DNA of 64,000 nt. It comes from Nocardia sp. NBC_00565 (lineage in GTDB: Bacteria > Actinomycetota > Actinomycetes > Mycobacteriales > Mycobacteriaceae). Positions 49,849 to 59,000 of this stretch are shown here, one piece after another (positions within the stretch are counted from its first letter, which is position 1; every line of letters begins with the position of its first letter). The translations under genes and the position numbers were made by a program. The stretch is taken from NCBI RefSeq assembly GCF_036345915.1, contig NZ_CP107785.1:9647625-9711624 (forward strand), written 5' to 3'. A model generated the notes under the pieces. It did no database searches and had not been told where the DNA came from. It was given only the letters and a program-made list of their open reading frames with translations.

Positions 49849-51072
49849 TCACAACGGCGCGGAAGTATCGGCGAGCCGGTCGGGATCGACCTGTTGGCCG
49901 ATCAACTCCTTGATCCGGTCGGTCACATCCCAGACATTGACGTTCATTCCGGCCAGCACCCGGTTGTCGGCGTCGAGCCAGAACGCGACGAACTCGCGTT
50001 TCGCCTGATCGCCGCGCACCACCACCCGCGCGTACTCGCCGGGCGCGGCGTATCCGGTGTACTCCATGCCCAGGTCGTACTGGTCGGTGAAGAAGTAGGG
50101 CAGTCGCTCATAGGACGCCGGCTTGCCGAGCATGGTCTGCGCCGCGACGGCGGGCTGGTTGAGCGCATTGGCCCAGTGCTCCACCCGAATTCGGCGGCCG
50201 AGCACCGGATGCTGCTGCTCGGCGATATCGCCGACGGCAACGATATCCGGATCGCTGGTGGCCAGGCCGGCGTCGACCAGCACACCACTGTCGATCGCGA
50301 GTCCGGCGTCGGCGGCCAACTCGTTATTGGGGCGGGCGCCGATCGCGACCAGTACCGCGTCGGCCTCGATGACGGTGCCGTCGGCGAGCCGCACGCCGGT
50401 CGCCAGATCCGTTTCCACCTGATGGGTGGTGATCTCGCCGACCTGTGCGCCGAATCGGAAGTCGACGCCGTGCTCGCGGTGCAGATCCGCGAAGACCCGG
50501 CCCATCTCGGGCCCCAAGGCGCCCAGCAGCGGCAGTTCGGCGCTCTCGACGATGGTGACCTCGACCTGAGCGGCGCGCGCGGCCGAGGCGACCTCCAGTC
50601 CGATCCAGCCCGCGCCGATGATGACGATGCGCCGTGCGGTGCCGAACAGGTCGATCAGGGTGTCGGAGTCGTCGATCGTGCGCAGCGTGTAGACATTGCG
50701 GGCGTCCACGCCCGGAATCGGCGGGCGGCGTGGTGTGGCGCCGGTTGCGAGCGCGAGCTTGTCGTAGCCGAGCGTCGAACCATCCGGCAGTGTGACGGTT
50801 TTCGCGGTCCGATCGACCGCGCCGACCTCGGTGCCGAGCCGGACGTCGATGTGATGATCGCGGTACCACTGGCCCGGTTCCACGGTGAATTCCTCGAGCG
50901 ATTTCTTCCCCGCCAGATGTTCCTTCGACAGCGGTGGTCGCTCGTAGGGCAGATAGTCCTCGGCGCTGATCAGCGTCACAGTTCCGGCGAAGTCGTTGTC
51001 GCGCAGAGCTTCCGCCAGTTTGGCCGCGGCCAGGCCGCCGCCGACGATGACGAAACGCTGATCAGAGGTCAT
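49849..51072 (-). CDS. FAD-dependent ferredoxin/rubredoxin-type NAD(P)H reductase
   Basis: A 407-residue two-dinucleotide-fold flavoprotein. [18 protein letters not shown] binds [22 protein letters not shown] binds NAD(P)H, and [11 protein letters not shown] closes the flavin site; the C-terminal domain has [17 protein letters not shown]. The closest groups are oxygenase-coupled ferredoxin reductases (BphA4/CamA-like) and AIFM3-type reductases. It is divergent from the mycothiol-type oxidoreductase and upstream of the DGPF-sigma pair. No ferredoxin gene is adjacent, so the redox partner is unknown. Confidence 0.9.
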   Translation of the reverse strand: MTSDQRFVIVGGGLAAAKLAEALRDNDFAGTVTLISAEDYLPYERPPLSKEHLAGKKSLEEFTVEPGQWYRDHHIDVRLGTEVGAVDRTAKTVTLPDGSTLGYDKLALATGATPRRPPIPGVDARNVYTLRTIDDSDTLIDLFGTARRIVIIGAGWIGLEVASAARAAQVEVTIVESAELPLLGALGPEMGRVFADLHREHGVDFRFGAQVGEITTHQVETDLATGVRLADGTVIEADAVLVAIGARPNNELAADAGLAIDSGVLVDAGLATSDPDIVAVGDIAEQQHPVLGRRIRVEHWANALNQPAVAAQTMLGKPASYERLPYFFTDQYDLGMEYTGYAAPGEYARVVVRGDQAKREFVAFWLDADNRVLAGMNVNVWDVTDRIKELIGQQVDPDRLADTSAPL

Positions 51073-51253
51073 TTCGGACTCCTTGTCGGGAGGGAACCGG
51101 ATGCCTGCGTGTCAACCCTACTGGGACCGGCCGCGCCCCTCCGGGAAATCGGCGTCCGGCTCGGGAACGAATCGCGTTCCACCGTGGTTGGCCACGGGTA
51201 GTGGCGTGCCGAGTCCGCCGCGTCCCGAGCATGCGATGGAGAGGAACAGGTCT

Positions 51254-51898
51254 GTGACCGAGAAGACGACGAAGGATGCTGCCGATTTCTGGTTCGATCC
51301 GCTGTGCCCGTGGTGTTGGATCACTTCCCGCTGGATCCTGGAGGTCGAGCAGGTTCGCGATATCGAGGCCCGATTCCACGTGATGAGCCTGTCGGTGCTG
51401 AACGAGGGCAAGGAGGGGCTGCCGCCGCAGTACGAGGAGTTGCTCGCCACTGGTTGGGGTCCGGTCCGGGTCGCCATCGCCGCCGCGCAGGAGCACGGCG
51501 ACAAGGTGTTGTCTCCGCTGTACACCGCCATGGGCACCCGCATCCACAACCGCCGCGAGGAGTACACCCGCGACTCCCGCAAGGAGACCCTGGCAGCGGT
51601 GATCGCGGATTCGCTGGCCGAGGTCGGTCTGCCCGCCGACCTCGCCGCGGCCGCCGAGAGCACCGAGTTCGACGAGGCGCTGCGTACCAGCCATCACGAG
51701 GGCATGGACAAGGTCGGCCCCGATGTCGGCACACCGACCATCCACATCAACGGCAACGCGTTCTTCGGTCCGGTGCTGTCGCGGATTCCACGCGGGGAGG
51801 AGGCCGGGAAGCTGTGGGACGCCGCGGTCACTTTGGCCGCCTACCCGCACTTCTTCGAGCTGAAGCGGACCAGGACCGAGGATCCGGTCTTCGACTGA
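51254..51898 (+). CDS. Mycothiol-dependent DsbA-like oxidoreductase (Rv2466c/mycoredoxin-2 type)
   Basis: A 214-residue thioredoxin-fold protein with a helical DsbA insert. The active site CPWC is at Cys18-Cys21 in [16 protein letters not shown], and the cis-Pro loop is [10 protein letters not shown]. In M. tuberculosis the homologue Rv2466c is a mycothiol-using nitroreductase/oxidoreductase of the oxidative-stress response that activates some thienopyrimidine prodrugs. The GTG at 51254 gives [13 protein letters not shown]; an upstream in-frame extension of 57 residues is shadow. Its place near rpiB and nei2 fits the mycobacterial order, although the M48 gene is inserted here. Confidence 0.93.
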   Translation: MTEKTTKDAADFWFDPLCPWCWITSRWILEVEQVRDIEARFHVMSLSVLNEGKEGLPPQYEELLATGWGPVRVAIAAAQEHGDKVLSPLYTAMGTRIHNRREEYTRDSRKETLAAVIADSLAEVGLPADLAAAAESTEFDEALRTSHHEGMDKVGPDVGTPTIHINGNAFFGPVLSRIPRGEEAGKLWDAAVTLAAYPHFFELKRTRTEDPVFD

Positions 51899-51907
51899 GT
51901 CGCCGAG

Positions 51908-53107
51908 CTACGGCACGGGTTTCGGTGGCAGTGCCGGAACCTCGCCGTAGCTGCTCGGATACGGAACGGCCGGGGGCGCACCGGCCGGTCGGTTCGGTCG
52001 CCAGAAGAGGCGGCCGTGCCTGCTGCGGTCGCGTAGCGCCCACATGCGCCAGGTCAGCACCGGATGCGAGGACATCGCATTGATGACCCAGACGAAGAAG
52101 CCCTTCTCGACCGCGGCCCGGTCGGCCATCTCGTCGAAGCCGACCAGTTTGTTGAGGTATTTGCCCGCACCGAGGGTGCCCATCGCCATCGGCGCGCCCT
52201 GATGCCGGTTGCAATAGCCGTGGTTGTCGGCGGTGTACTCCTGGGAGCGGATCAGTGAGCTGCCGACGACCGGCAGCGACGGTGCGACGAACATGCCGAG
52301 CTGACGCCAGTACGAGGTGTGCCCGGCGGCGATATGCCCGACCTCGTGGCCGATGATGAAGGCGAGCGCGTCGGGTTCGCGTGCCGCGCCACCGATTTCG
52401 AACAGATCGCTGTAGACGACGACGAAACGCCGGAACCCGTGCCCGGAGGCGAAGGCGTTGATCTGGCCGTTGCCGAGCACCACGTAGGCGTCCGGGACCT
52501 TGGCCATACCGAACCGGGCCGCCGCCTCGACCACCAGTTGATAGCCCTCGGGGAATTGCGTGGGCGACATCTTGACGCCGTTCACCCGCTGGGTCGCGTA
52601 GTTCATGCCGCGCAGCGCCCAGACCACTATCGGTGCGAATACCAGCACCACGAGATACGGGTTCGGCAGCTTCGCGTCCAGGATCAGGTCGATGAAGATC
52701 AGCAATCCCAACGCCAACGCGATGGTGGTGATCACGCACACGACGACCAGCAGCGGAATCTCCCACGGGTGCCGCGCGGGCATGCCGTACGGCGAGAGAC
52801 CGCGCGGCTGACGCTGCGGTGGCATTCCGGGCGGGGTCGGAGCCACACCGTAGGGGCCATAGGGTGCGGGGCCGTACGCGGGAGTGGGGTACGGCGGCCC
52901 GGGATACGGTGCCTGCGGGTACTGGGGCGACGAGGCGGGTGCTGGGTACTGGGGCGAATCGTGCTGGCCGTGTGCCCGGCCGGTCGGTGTGGCGGTCGCG
53001 TCCTGAGCCTGCGCCCACCCGCCGAGTGCGGGATAGGGATCGGCGGGTGGGCCCGCCTGCTGGGGCGGCTGGGGTTCGTGCGGCTGCATGGGAAGAACTC
53101 TATTCAT
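51908..53107 (-). CDS. Membrane-anchored M48-family metalloprotease
   Basis: A 399-residue protein. About 105 N-terminal residues are Pro/Gln/Tyr/Gly-rich and disordered (for example YPQAPYPGPPYPTPAYGPAP). Two hydrophobic helices follow (about 115-140 and 145-165). Then comes the M48 catalytic domain with the zinc motif HEVGHIAAGH and the third ligand in the SQEYTADNHGY segment. It resembles HtpX-like membrane quality-control proteases with an added low-complexity cytoplasmic tail. The start at 53107 is uncertain, and an internal Met at 53089 is possible. It is convergent with the DsbA-like gene, 9 bases apart. Confidence 0.85.
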   Translation of the reverse strand: MNRVLPMQPHEPQPPQQAGPPADPYPALGGWAQAQDATATPTGRAHGQHDSPQYPAPASSPQYPQAPYPGPPYPTPAYGPAPYGPYGVAPTPPGMPPQRQPRGLSPYGMPARHPWEIPLLVVVCVITTIALALGLLIFIDLILDAKLPNPYLVVLVFAPIVVWALRGMNYATQRVNGVKMSPTQFPEGYQLVVEAAARFGMAKVPDAYVVLGNGQINAFASGHGFRRFVVVYSDLFEIGGAAREPDALAFIIGHEVGHIAAGHTSYWRQLGMFVAPSLPVVGSSLIRSQEYTADNHGYCNRHQGAPMAMGTLGAGKYLNKLVGFDEMADRAAVEKGFFVWVINAMSSHPVLTWRMWALRDRSRHGRLFWRPNRPAGAPPAVPYPSSYGEVPALPPKPVP

Positions 53108-53393
53108 TTGCCAGGGACGAGGTTCGGGCCGTTGCCGTGTGGTCGGCACCGGTGGCCGCGAACACAGCTGACATATCTGTCGATTCGCCGTGGCGGCCAG
53201 TGATGTTAATCCTGGTCCCGTTGGTGCGACGCTCGCACGGATGCCGCACCGAGCAGGCCGACCGCGGCGGCCGCGGCGATCGAGACGGCCAGCCCGCGAC
53301 GCAACCGCGGGGTGGTGCGTCCGGACCTGGTGGAGAGACAGTGGTGCCGCCCACCGCGCGGCACCGCGAAACACGCCTGACACAATCGCAGCC

Positions 53394-53867
53394 ATGCGCG
53401 TATACCTCGGTGCCGACCATGCCGGTTTCGAACTGAAGAATCACGTCAAGGCCCATCTCGAGCAGTCGGGCCACGAGGTCGTCGACTGCGGCGCCCTCGA
53501 GTACGACGCCCTCGACGACTACCCCGCCTTCTGCGTCGAGGCGGCCCGCCGCACCGTCGCCGACCCGGGCAGCCTCGGCCTGGTCTTCGGTGGCAGCGGC
53601 AACGGCGAGCAGATCGCCGCGAACAAGGTGCCCGGCGCCCGCTGCGCCCTGGCCTGGAGTGTGGAGACCGCCCAGCTGGCCCGTGAGCACAACAACGCCC
53701 AGCTGATCGGTATCGGCGGCCGCATGCACTCCACCGAGGAGGCGCTCGCGATCGTAGACGCCTTCGTCTCGACCAAGTGGTCCGAGGAGCCGCGCCACCA
53801 GCGTCGCATCGACATCCTGGCCGAGTACGAGAAGACCGGTGTGCCCCCGGCTGTTCCGGCCTACTGA
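53394..53867 (+). CDS. rpiB: Ribose-5-phosphate isomerase B
   Basis: A 157-residue RpiB/LacAB-family isomerase that interconverts ribose 5-phosphate and ribulose 5-phosphate in the pentose phosphate pathway. MRVYLGADHAGFELKNHVKA begins the Rossmann-like fold, VFGGSGNGEQIAANKVPGAR forms the phosphate and catalytic loop with Glu in GNGEQ, and HNNAQLIGIGGRM follows. The ATG at 53394 matches the family start. It stands before nei2 in the same direction, as in Rv2465c-Rv2464c. Confidence 0.95.
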   Translation: MRVYLGADHAGFELKNHVKAHLEQSGHEVVDCGALEYDALDDYPAFCVEAARRTVADPGSLGLVFGGSGNGEQIAANKVPGARCALAWSVETAQLAREHNNAQLIGIGGRMHSTEEALAIVDAFVSTKWSEEPRHQRRIDILAEYEKTGVPPAVPAY

Positions 53868-53878
53868 TCTTGGGTAAT

Positions 53879-53915
53879 CCGCCGTCCCGCAAGACAACAC
53901 GTTTGCGGGCGGCGG
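53879..53915 (+). terminator. Hairpin between rpiB and nei2
   Basis: CCGCCGTCCCGCAA at 53879-53892 pairs with TTGCGGGCGGCGG at 53903-53915, a 13-bp stem with one bulged T. It fills the short gap between the two genes. It may attenuate read-through into nei2 rather than stop it completely. Confidence 0.55.
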
Positions 53916-53937
53916 AACAGAGAGGATAACCAGCTCC

Positions 53938-54753
53938 ATGCCTGAGGGGCATACGCTGCACCGACTGGCGCGATTGCATCAACGGCGCTTCGCCGGGGGA
54001 GTGGTGCGCGTCTCCAGTCCGCAGGGGAAGTTCGCCGCCGGTGCCGCCCGCGTCGACGGACAGCTGCTGACGCGGGCCGAGGCGTGGGGCAAACACCTAC
54101 TGCACCACTACGATTCGGGTCTCATCGTGCATGTGCACCTCGGGCTGTACGGGGTGTTCACCGAGGTGCCATTGCCGATGGGGGAGCCGGTCGGACAGGT
54201 GCGGATGCGGATCGTAGGGGACGCGTCGGCCGATGATCGCCTGTACGGCACCGACCTACGCGGCCCGACCGCCTGTGAGGTGTACACCCGAGCGGAGCTG
54301 ACGGCGCTGACCGAGCGGCTCGGCCCGGATCCACTGCGGCGCGGCGCCGACCCCGAACGGGCCTGGCTCCGAATTCACCGCTCGCGCAGACCGATCGGCG
54401 CGCTGCTGATGGACCAGCAGGTGCTCGCCGGCGTCGGCAACGTCTATCGAGCGGAAGTCCTGTTCCGCCACAACATTTCACCGCATCGCACCGGTACTCA
54501 GCTGAGTCACGAAGAGTGGCAAGCCATCTGGACCGACTTGGTCGATCTCATGCGAGTAGGCGTGCGCCGCGGCAAGATCGTCGTAGTCCGTCGCGAACAC
54601 GATCACGGCGCACCGGCCTACGCCCCGGACAAGCCCCGCACCTACGTCTACCGTCGCGCCGGTGACCCCTGCCGTCTCTGCCGCTCCACCGTTCTGCACT
54701 CCGTACTCGAGGGCCGAAACCTGTTCTGGTGCCCCACCTGTCAGCCTGGATGA
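53938..54753 (+). CDS. Endonuclease VIII-like DNA glycosylase (Nei2)
   Basis: A 271-residue Fpg/Nei glycosylase that excises oxidised bases and cuts the abasic site. The mature N-terminal Pro-Glu (MPEGHTLHRLA) is the catalytic dyad; LMDQQVLAGVGNVYRAEVLF is the helix-two-turn-helix DNA-binding part; and the C-terminal zinc finger has DPCRLCRS and FWCPTCQ. Position next to rpiB identifies it as the Rv2464c (Nei2) orthologue. The 3' end shares 27 of 28 bases with a degenerate copy at 62241-62268. Confidence 0.94.
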   Translation: MPEGHTLHRLARLHQRRFAGGVVRVSSPQGKFAAGAARVDGQLLTRAEAWGKHLLHHYDSGLIVHVHLGLYGVFTEVPLPMGEPVGQVRMRIVGDASADDRLYGTDLRGPTACEVYTRAELTALTERLGPDPLRRGADPERAWLRIHRSRRPIGALLMDQQVLAGVGNVYRAEVLFRHNISPHRTGTQLSHEEWQAIWTDLVDLMRVGVRRGKIVVVRREHDHGAPAYAPDKPRTYVYRRAGDPCRLCRSTVLHSVLEGRNLFWCPTCQPG

Positions 54754-54772
54754 GTCTCCCGGTTGAACGCTT

Positions 54773-54796
54773 CCGGTCAGAAATCCTGCTGACCGG
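54773..54796 (+). terminator. Hairpin after nei2
   Basis: CCGGTCAG and CTGACCGG form an 8-bp stem with an 8-base loop. An outer GTCTC/GAGAC pair around it could extend the structure. It starts 20 bases after the stop. Confidence 0.5.
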
Positions 54797-54859
54797 TCGA
54801 GAGACTCGCCGGTTTCGAGCGTTGGTGGTGTCGCGATTCGGGCGTGCCAAGCTGGTGGG

Positions 54860-55156
54860 GTGAAGTCGGAGGCGGCGGAGATACTCGACATCCTCGATCA
54901 GGTGATGGCGATCGTGCAGGCCGGGCCGCAGGATCTGAGCTGGCAGTCTCGGTATGCGGATGAGGCGGGGCTCGTGGGCGATCTCACCGGTCATGCCGAG
55001 CTGATTCGGCGGGGTGACATGAGTCGGTTGCCCGATCTGCGGTTTCTGTTCGTCGCGACCGGTCCGCTGTGCGAGATCGCGGCCAGCAGCGGGTGGTTGG
55101 ACGCCTACACGGTGCTGGGGAACCGGTTCGATCGGCTGTATGAGCGGTTGCGGTAG
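54860..55156 (+). CDS. Small hypothetical protein
   Basis: A 98-residue, mostly helical protein from a GTG at 54860 (KSEAAEILDILDQVMAIVQA). It has normal coding composition, with acidic and hydrophobic positions alternating and a final NRFDRLYERL helix. No motif or family is recognised, and there is no signal or membrane segment. It follows the nei2 terminator in the same direction and stands alone. Confidence 0.6.
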   Translation: MKSEAAEILDILDQVMAIVQAGPQDLSWQSRYADEAGLVGDLTGHAELIRRGDMSRLPDLRFLFVATGPLCEIAASSGWLDAYTVLGNRFDRLYERLR

Positions 55157-55287
55157 TGAGATGGAGGCCCCGAATGCCCGGCTCCTGCAAGCACCCCAAC
55201 AACGCACTCTTGGAGCCACTGATCGCCCGTCCGCTCGGCACCCCGGCCGTGGTACGGCGCTTCGCTTGAATCAGTGCCCGTACTTGC

Positions 55288-55953
55288 TCAAACCAGGGCG
55301 GCACGGTCTCGTGCGTATGCGATGAGGTTCTCTGCGTAGGCCGACGTGTCCTGGTCCGTGATGCATGCCCTGAACTGGTTGAATGCGTCGTCGAGTTGCG
55401 GTCCTGGTCCGCGGTCGGCGAGCAGGACGACGATCGCCTCCCAAGTCGTGTCCTGTGGGTTCGGCTCGGCCAACAGTTCGTCGAGGTAGCGGTCCGGTTC
55501 CAGCAGCCGCAGCGCCCGGCGCGCATAGGCGTGCACGCGCCGGGGCAGCTCGGCGCGGATGGTGTCGACGTCTGCCTGCAACGCGTGCTGGCCCGATTGC
55601 GTCGGGTCGAGTTGTAGGGACCACAGCGCGGTCAGATCATCGGATATGCCGCGGTCGTCGATCAGGCCGGGGCCGGTCGCCTGCTCGAGCTGTGTGAGCG
55701 GCAGACCCAGCTGCGCATTGCGCCAGTTACGGAATTCCCACCAGGCGGTCGGTGTAGCGCTCAGGCCAAGGCCGAATCTGATCACCTGCTGCCCGTCGGT
55801 CCAGGTGCGCAGTGTCCGGGTGCGGGCGACCGACGCCACACCGCCCGGCACGACTCGCACCCACGTAGCCTCCGAGCCGTGAAAGCCGTACTGCTGCAGC
55901 AGCTTTCCTGCCTCGCGCGTCAGTCGGCGCAGCGCCGTGTCTGGTCCGACCAT
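55288..55953 (-). CDS. DUF4304-like protein
   Basis: A 221-residue soluble protein. The N-terminal half follows the DUF4304 pattern of a helix (LTREAGKLLQQYGFHGSEAT), a strand pair with Arg-rich turns, and a FGLGLSATPTAWWEFRN stretch. The C-terminal half is helical (AELPRRVHAYARRALRLLE, LDELLAEPNPQDTTWEA). The function of the family is unknown; members often sit in polymorphic-toxin or immunity contexts, but nothing here supports that. Assignment is by pattern only. Confidence 0.6.
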   Translation of the reverse strand: MVGPDTALRRLTREAGKLLQQYGFHGSEATWVRVVPGGVASVARTRTLRTWTDGQQVIRFGLGLSATPTAWWEFRNWRNAQLGLPLTQLEQATGPGLIDDRGISDDLTALWSLQLDPTQSGQHALQADVDTIRAELPRRVHAYARRALRLLEPDRYLDELLAEPNPQDTTWEAIVVLLADRGPGPQLDDAFNQFRACITDQDTSAYAENLIAYARDRAALV

Positions 55954-56037
55954 GCCAGCAGACTAGCGGCAAGCACCGACAACAAGGGCAAGCATCCGCG
56001 GTGGGCTGGCATCGAACACACCAGCCCGGGGCGCCAA

Positions 56038-56077
56038 GGCTCACCTTCAGTGACAATCTCGCCACTGAAGGTGAGCC
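56038..56077 (-). terminator. Perfect 15-bp hairpin after the acyl-CoA carboxylase gene
   Basis: GGCTCACCTTCAGTG at 56038-56052 and its exact complement at 56063-56077 enclose a 10-base loop. It lies 20 bases beyond the carboxylase stop on the minus strand. No T-run follows. Confidence 0.75.
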
Positions 56078-56097
56078 ACCCTGGCTACAACCCCGTG

Positions 56098-59000
56098 TTA
56101 ACCAGGCAGGCGGGCCTCGATGGCTTCGATGATGCGTGGGCGCAGTTCAGCGGCGCTGATTTCGGCGTCGACTGAACCGACCTCGACAGCGCGCTGAATA
56201 TTGTGCACGCGGTCGAATTCCGCGGCGACATCGCTGAGCTTGTCCGCGCGCACCGACAACCGGACCTCGTCGAGCTCCGCGGTCAGGGCCGCGCGGTCGG
56301 TGCCGGGTGCGTTCGCAACACGGGCCTCGAGGTCGCGCACCCGGGGATCGGCCGCGGTGCGGGTGTTGACGTCACCGGAGAACACCACCGCAGCGGCTGG
56401 AGCGCCGCCGAGCACCGAGGCGAACGAGCCTCGCAGCGCGAGCACGGTCATATTCGGGTTCAGCGCCTTCGAGAACACCACGAACGCACCGCCGTGATAC
56501 CGGGAGATCACGCAGAACACAATGGGACCTTGGAAATTCACGATCGCGCGGCCGATCTCGGCGCCGTACTCCAGCTGCAGCTTTCGCATCGATTCGGGCG
56601 AGCCGTCGAAGCCCGACAGGTTTGCGAGCACGACCAGCGGCCGATTGCCACTGGCCGCGTTGATTGCCCGGGCGGCCTTCTTCGATGACTGCGGGAACAG
56701 GGTGCCTGCGGTGTAGGTGTCCGGGCCGTCGGTGGACGGGAATCCGCGCCGCGGCACATTCCGTGACTCGATGCCGAGCAGGCACACCGGGATGCCGCCG
56801 AGATGCGCGTCCTGCACCACTGCCGTTTCGGAGTCGGCCATGCCGGCCCAGCGTTCCAGCACCGGGTGGTCCTGGTCGGACAGTGCCCGCATCACGGTCC
56901 GGATGTCGAAGGGCTTCTTGCGGTCCGGGTTGGCGGTGGCGGAGAAGATCTCGCCGACGGTGGTGAAATCGCTGTCCGCCAATACGTGCGGGAAGTCGGA
57001 GACATCCCGATCGACGGGGTCGCTGGTCTGCGACCGCCGCGGCGCCTGCTCGCCGGGCGCGACGTAGGTGTGGTCGTAATGCGACATCAGCACGTCTCGT
57101 GCCGATGTCAGATCCGGCGCCCAGTACTGCGCTTGCCCGTTCGGACCCATCACCCGGTCGTAGCCGCCGATACCGAAGTTGTCCTCGGCCGATACGCCAC
57201 CGGAGAAGTCCAGCGCCTGCTTGCCGGTGAGCACCATCGCGGATTCCGGCGTCATCACCAGGATGCCCTTGGTGTGCATGAGCATCGTCGCCTCGGCGTT
57301 CCAGTACGGCTGTGCGCCGACGTTGATGCCCGCGACCACGATGTTGATCTCGCCGCCGTCCTGGGTGAACTCGACGATCCGCTTGAGCGCGGCCGCCACC
57401 CAGTCCATGTTCTCGGTGCCCGACTCCATGGAGATCCGGGCGCCGGAGGACAGCGCGTACCACTCCAGCGGTACCTGCATCTGTTCGGCCAGGTCCATTG
57501 CGGCGATCACGCGGCGGCACTCCGGTTCCGACAGTGCGCCGAGCGACTTCGTCGGATCACCGAGCAGGATCACCCTGGTGACGCCCTCTGGATGCTGCGG
57601 GGTCGGTGTGGTGACCACGCCCGCGACGATTGCCGCGGTGTTGCGTCCCTTGGGTCGGTCGACCGGCACCAGCGCGTGGTCGGCGTCGAGGTCGTATTCG
57701 GCGAAGTCGCCGAGCAGACCGGTCAGCTCGTAGGGGTACACCGTGTTGCGGCTGCTGGCCCGCAGCACCTTCTGCCGGTACGCGTCGAGCGGCTCGACCG
57801 GCTCATCGGACCGGTCGCCGACGGTCACTTCGGTGGCGTCGAAGCCGATGCGCACGGCGACCTTGACCAGCTCGCCGGTGTCGGCATCACGCTGACGCGC
57901 GATGAGCAGGATCTCCTCGAGCCCGGCACCCGCGGTGGTCGGGCGCACGTGCTGGATGACCGTCTCCAGTTCGGCGGGGGTGACGTCGATCGGCGGCCAG
58001 ATGTACATCACGATGCGGTTGGTGTTGAAGCGTTTGGCCGAAGGTCGCAGCGACTGTGCCCGCCGGATCGAGTCGACGCAGGTGGCGATGGTGGCCTCCG
58101 CGGTCGGCAGCGCGAGCAGTCGACCGTCGGTCTCACGCAGTGCGGCCAGGTCACGTACCTGCGCGAACGCGATGAGGCGATCGTCGGACGGGTTCTCTTT
58201 GGCGACGCATCGGAACAGGTAGATCTCTTCGTCATCGGACGACGGCAGCCGGGTGAGGTCGAACTTGTGCAGCCGCTGCATCTGCATCCGTTGCGCGATA
58301 TACGGGTGCAGACCGCGGATCAGTCGCTCCTCGGCCATGCCGGTGGCGGATGGGCGGAAGGTGAAGTGATGGTGCATCACCGCACCGCCGCTACCGGCGA
58401 CGGTGGCGGTGATCCGATGTACCTGGTTCGGCATCGGATGCGTGCTGAGGGCGTCGTGCAACGCCGCTGCCATCGCGTCGAAGTCCCCTGGCTGCTTCTC
58501 CCAGCTGAGGTAGATGTCGGCGTCGATGGACGCGGCGCCGGTCGCCAGTTCGGCGAGTCCGCGCAGCGCGGCGTCGAGCGCGTCGAAGCTCACCGCCGCG
58601 GACACCAGGCTCAGACCACGGCGCTCGGCGATCACGAATGTGCAACCGCCCACGTCCTGGGTGCGAACGCTGGTCAGGCCCTTGTTGCCGTAGTACCGCC
58701 GGGTCAACACCTCCAGCATGACCGTGTTGTCCAGTTTGCCGCGCACCAGCCGCTGGCCGAGCAGCCGCACCAGCGGCTCGGTGCTGCGCACCATGTCGGC
58801 AATGTGCTCGGCGCGATCGGACGCATCCGGATGCGCGTCCAGGTGGCGCAGATGCCTGCGGATGTTGGTGTAGGCGCGGGCGCGATTTCGCCGCAGCAAC
58901 GGCTGGCCGAACCAGGCGTACACCAGGCCGCGCGCGAGGTCGGCGATCACGGGGAAGCGCACCTGCGTCGCGGCCACCAACCGCTCCAGCGCCAGGCCGA

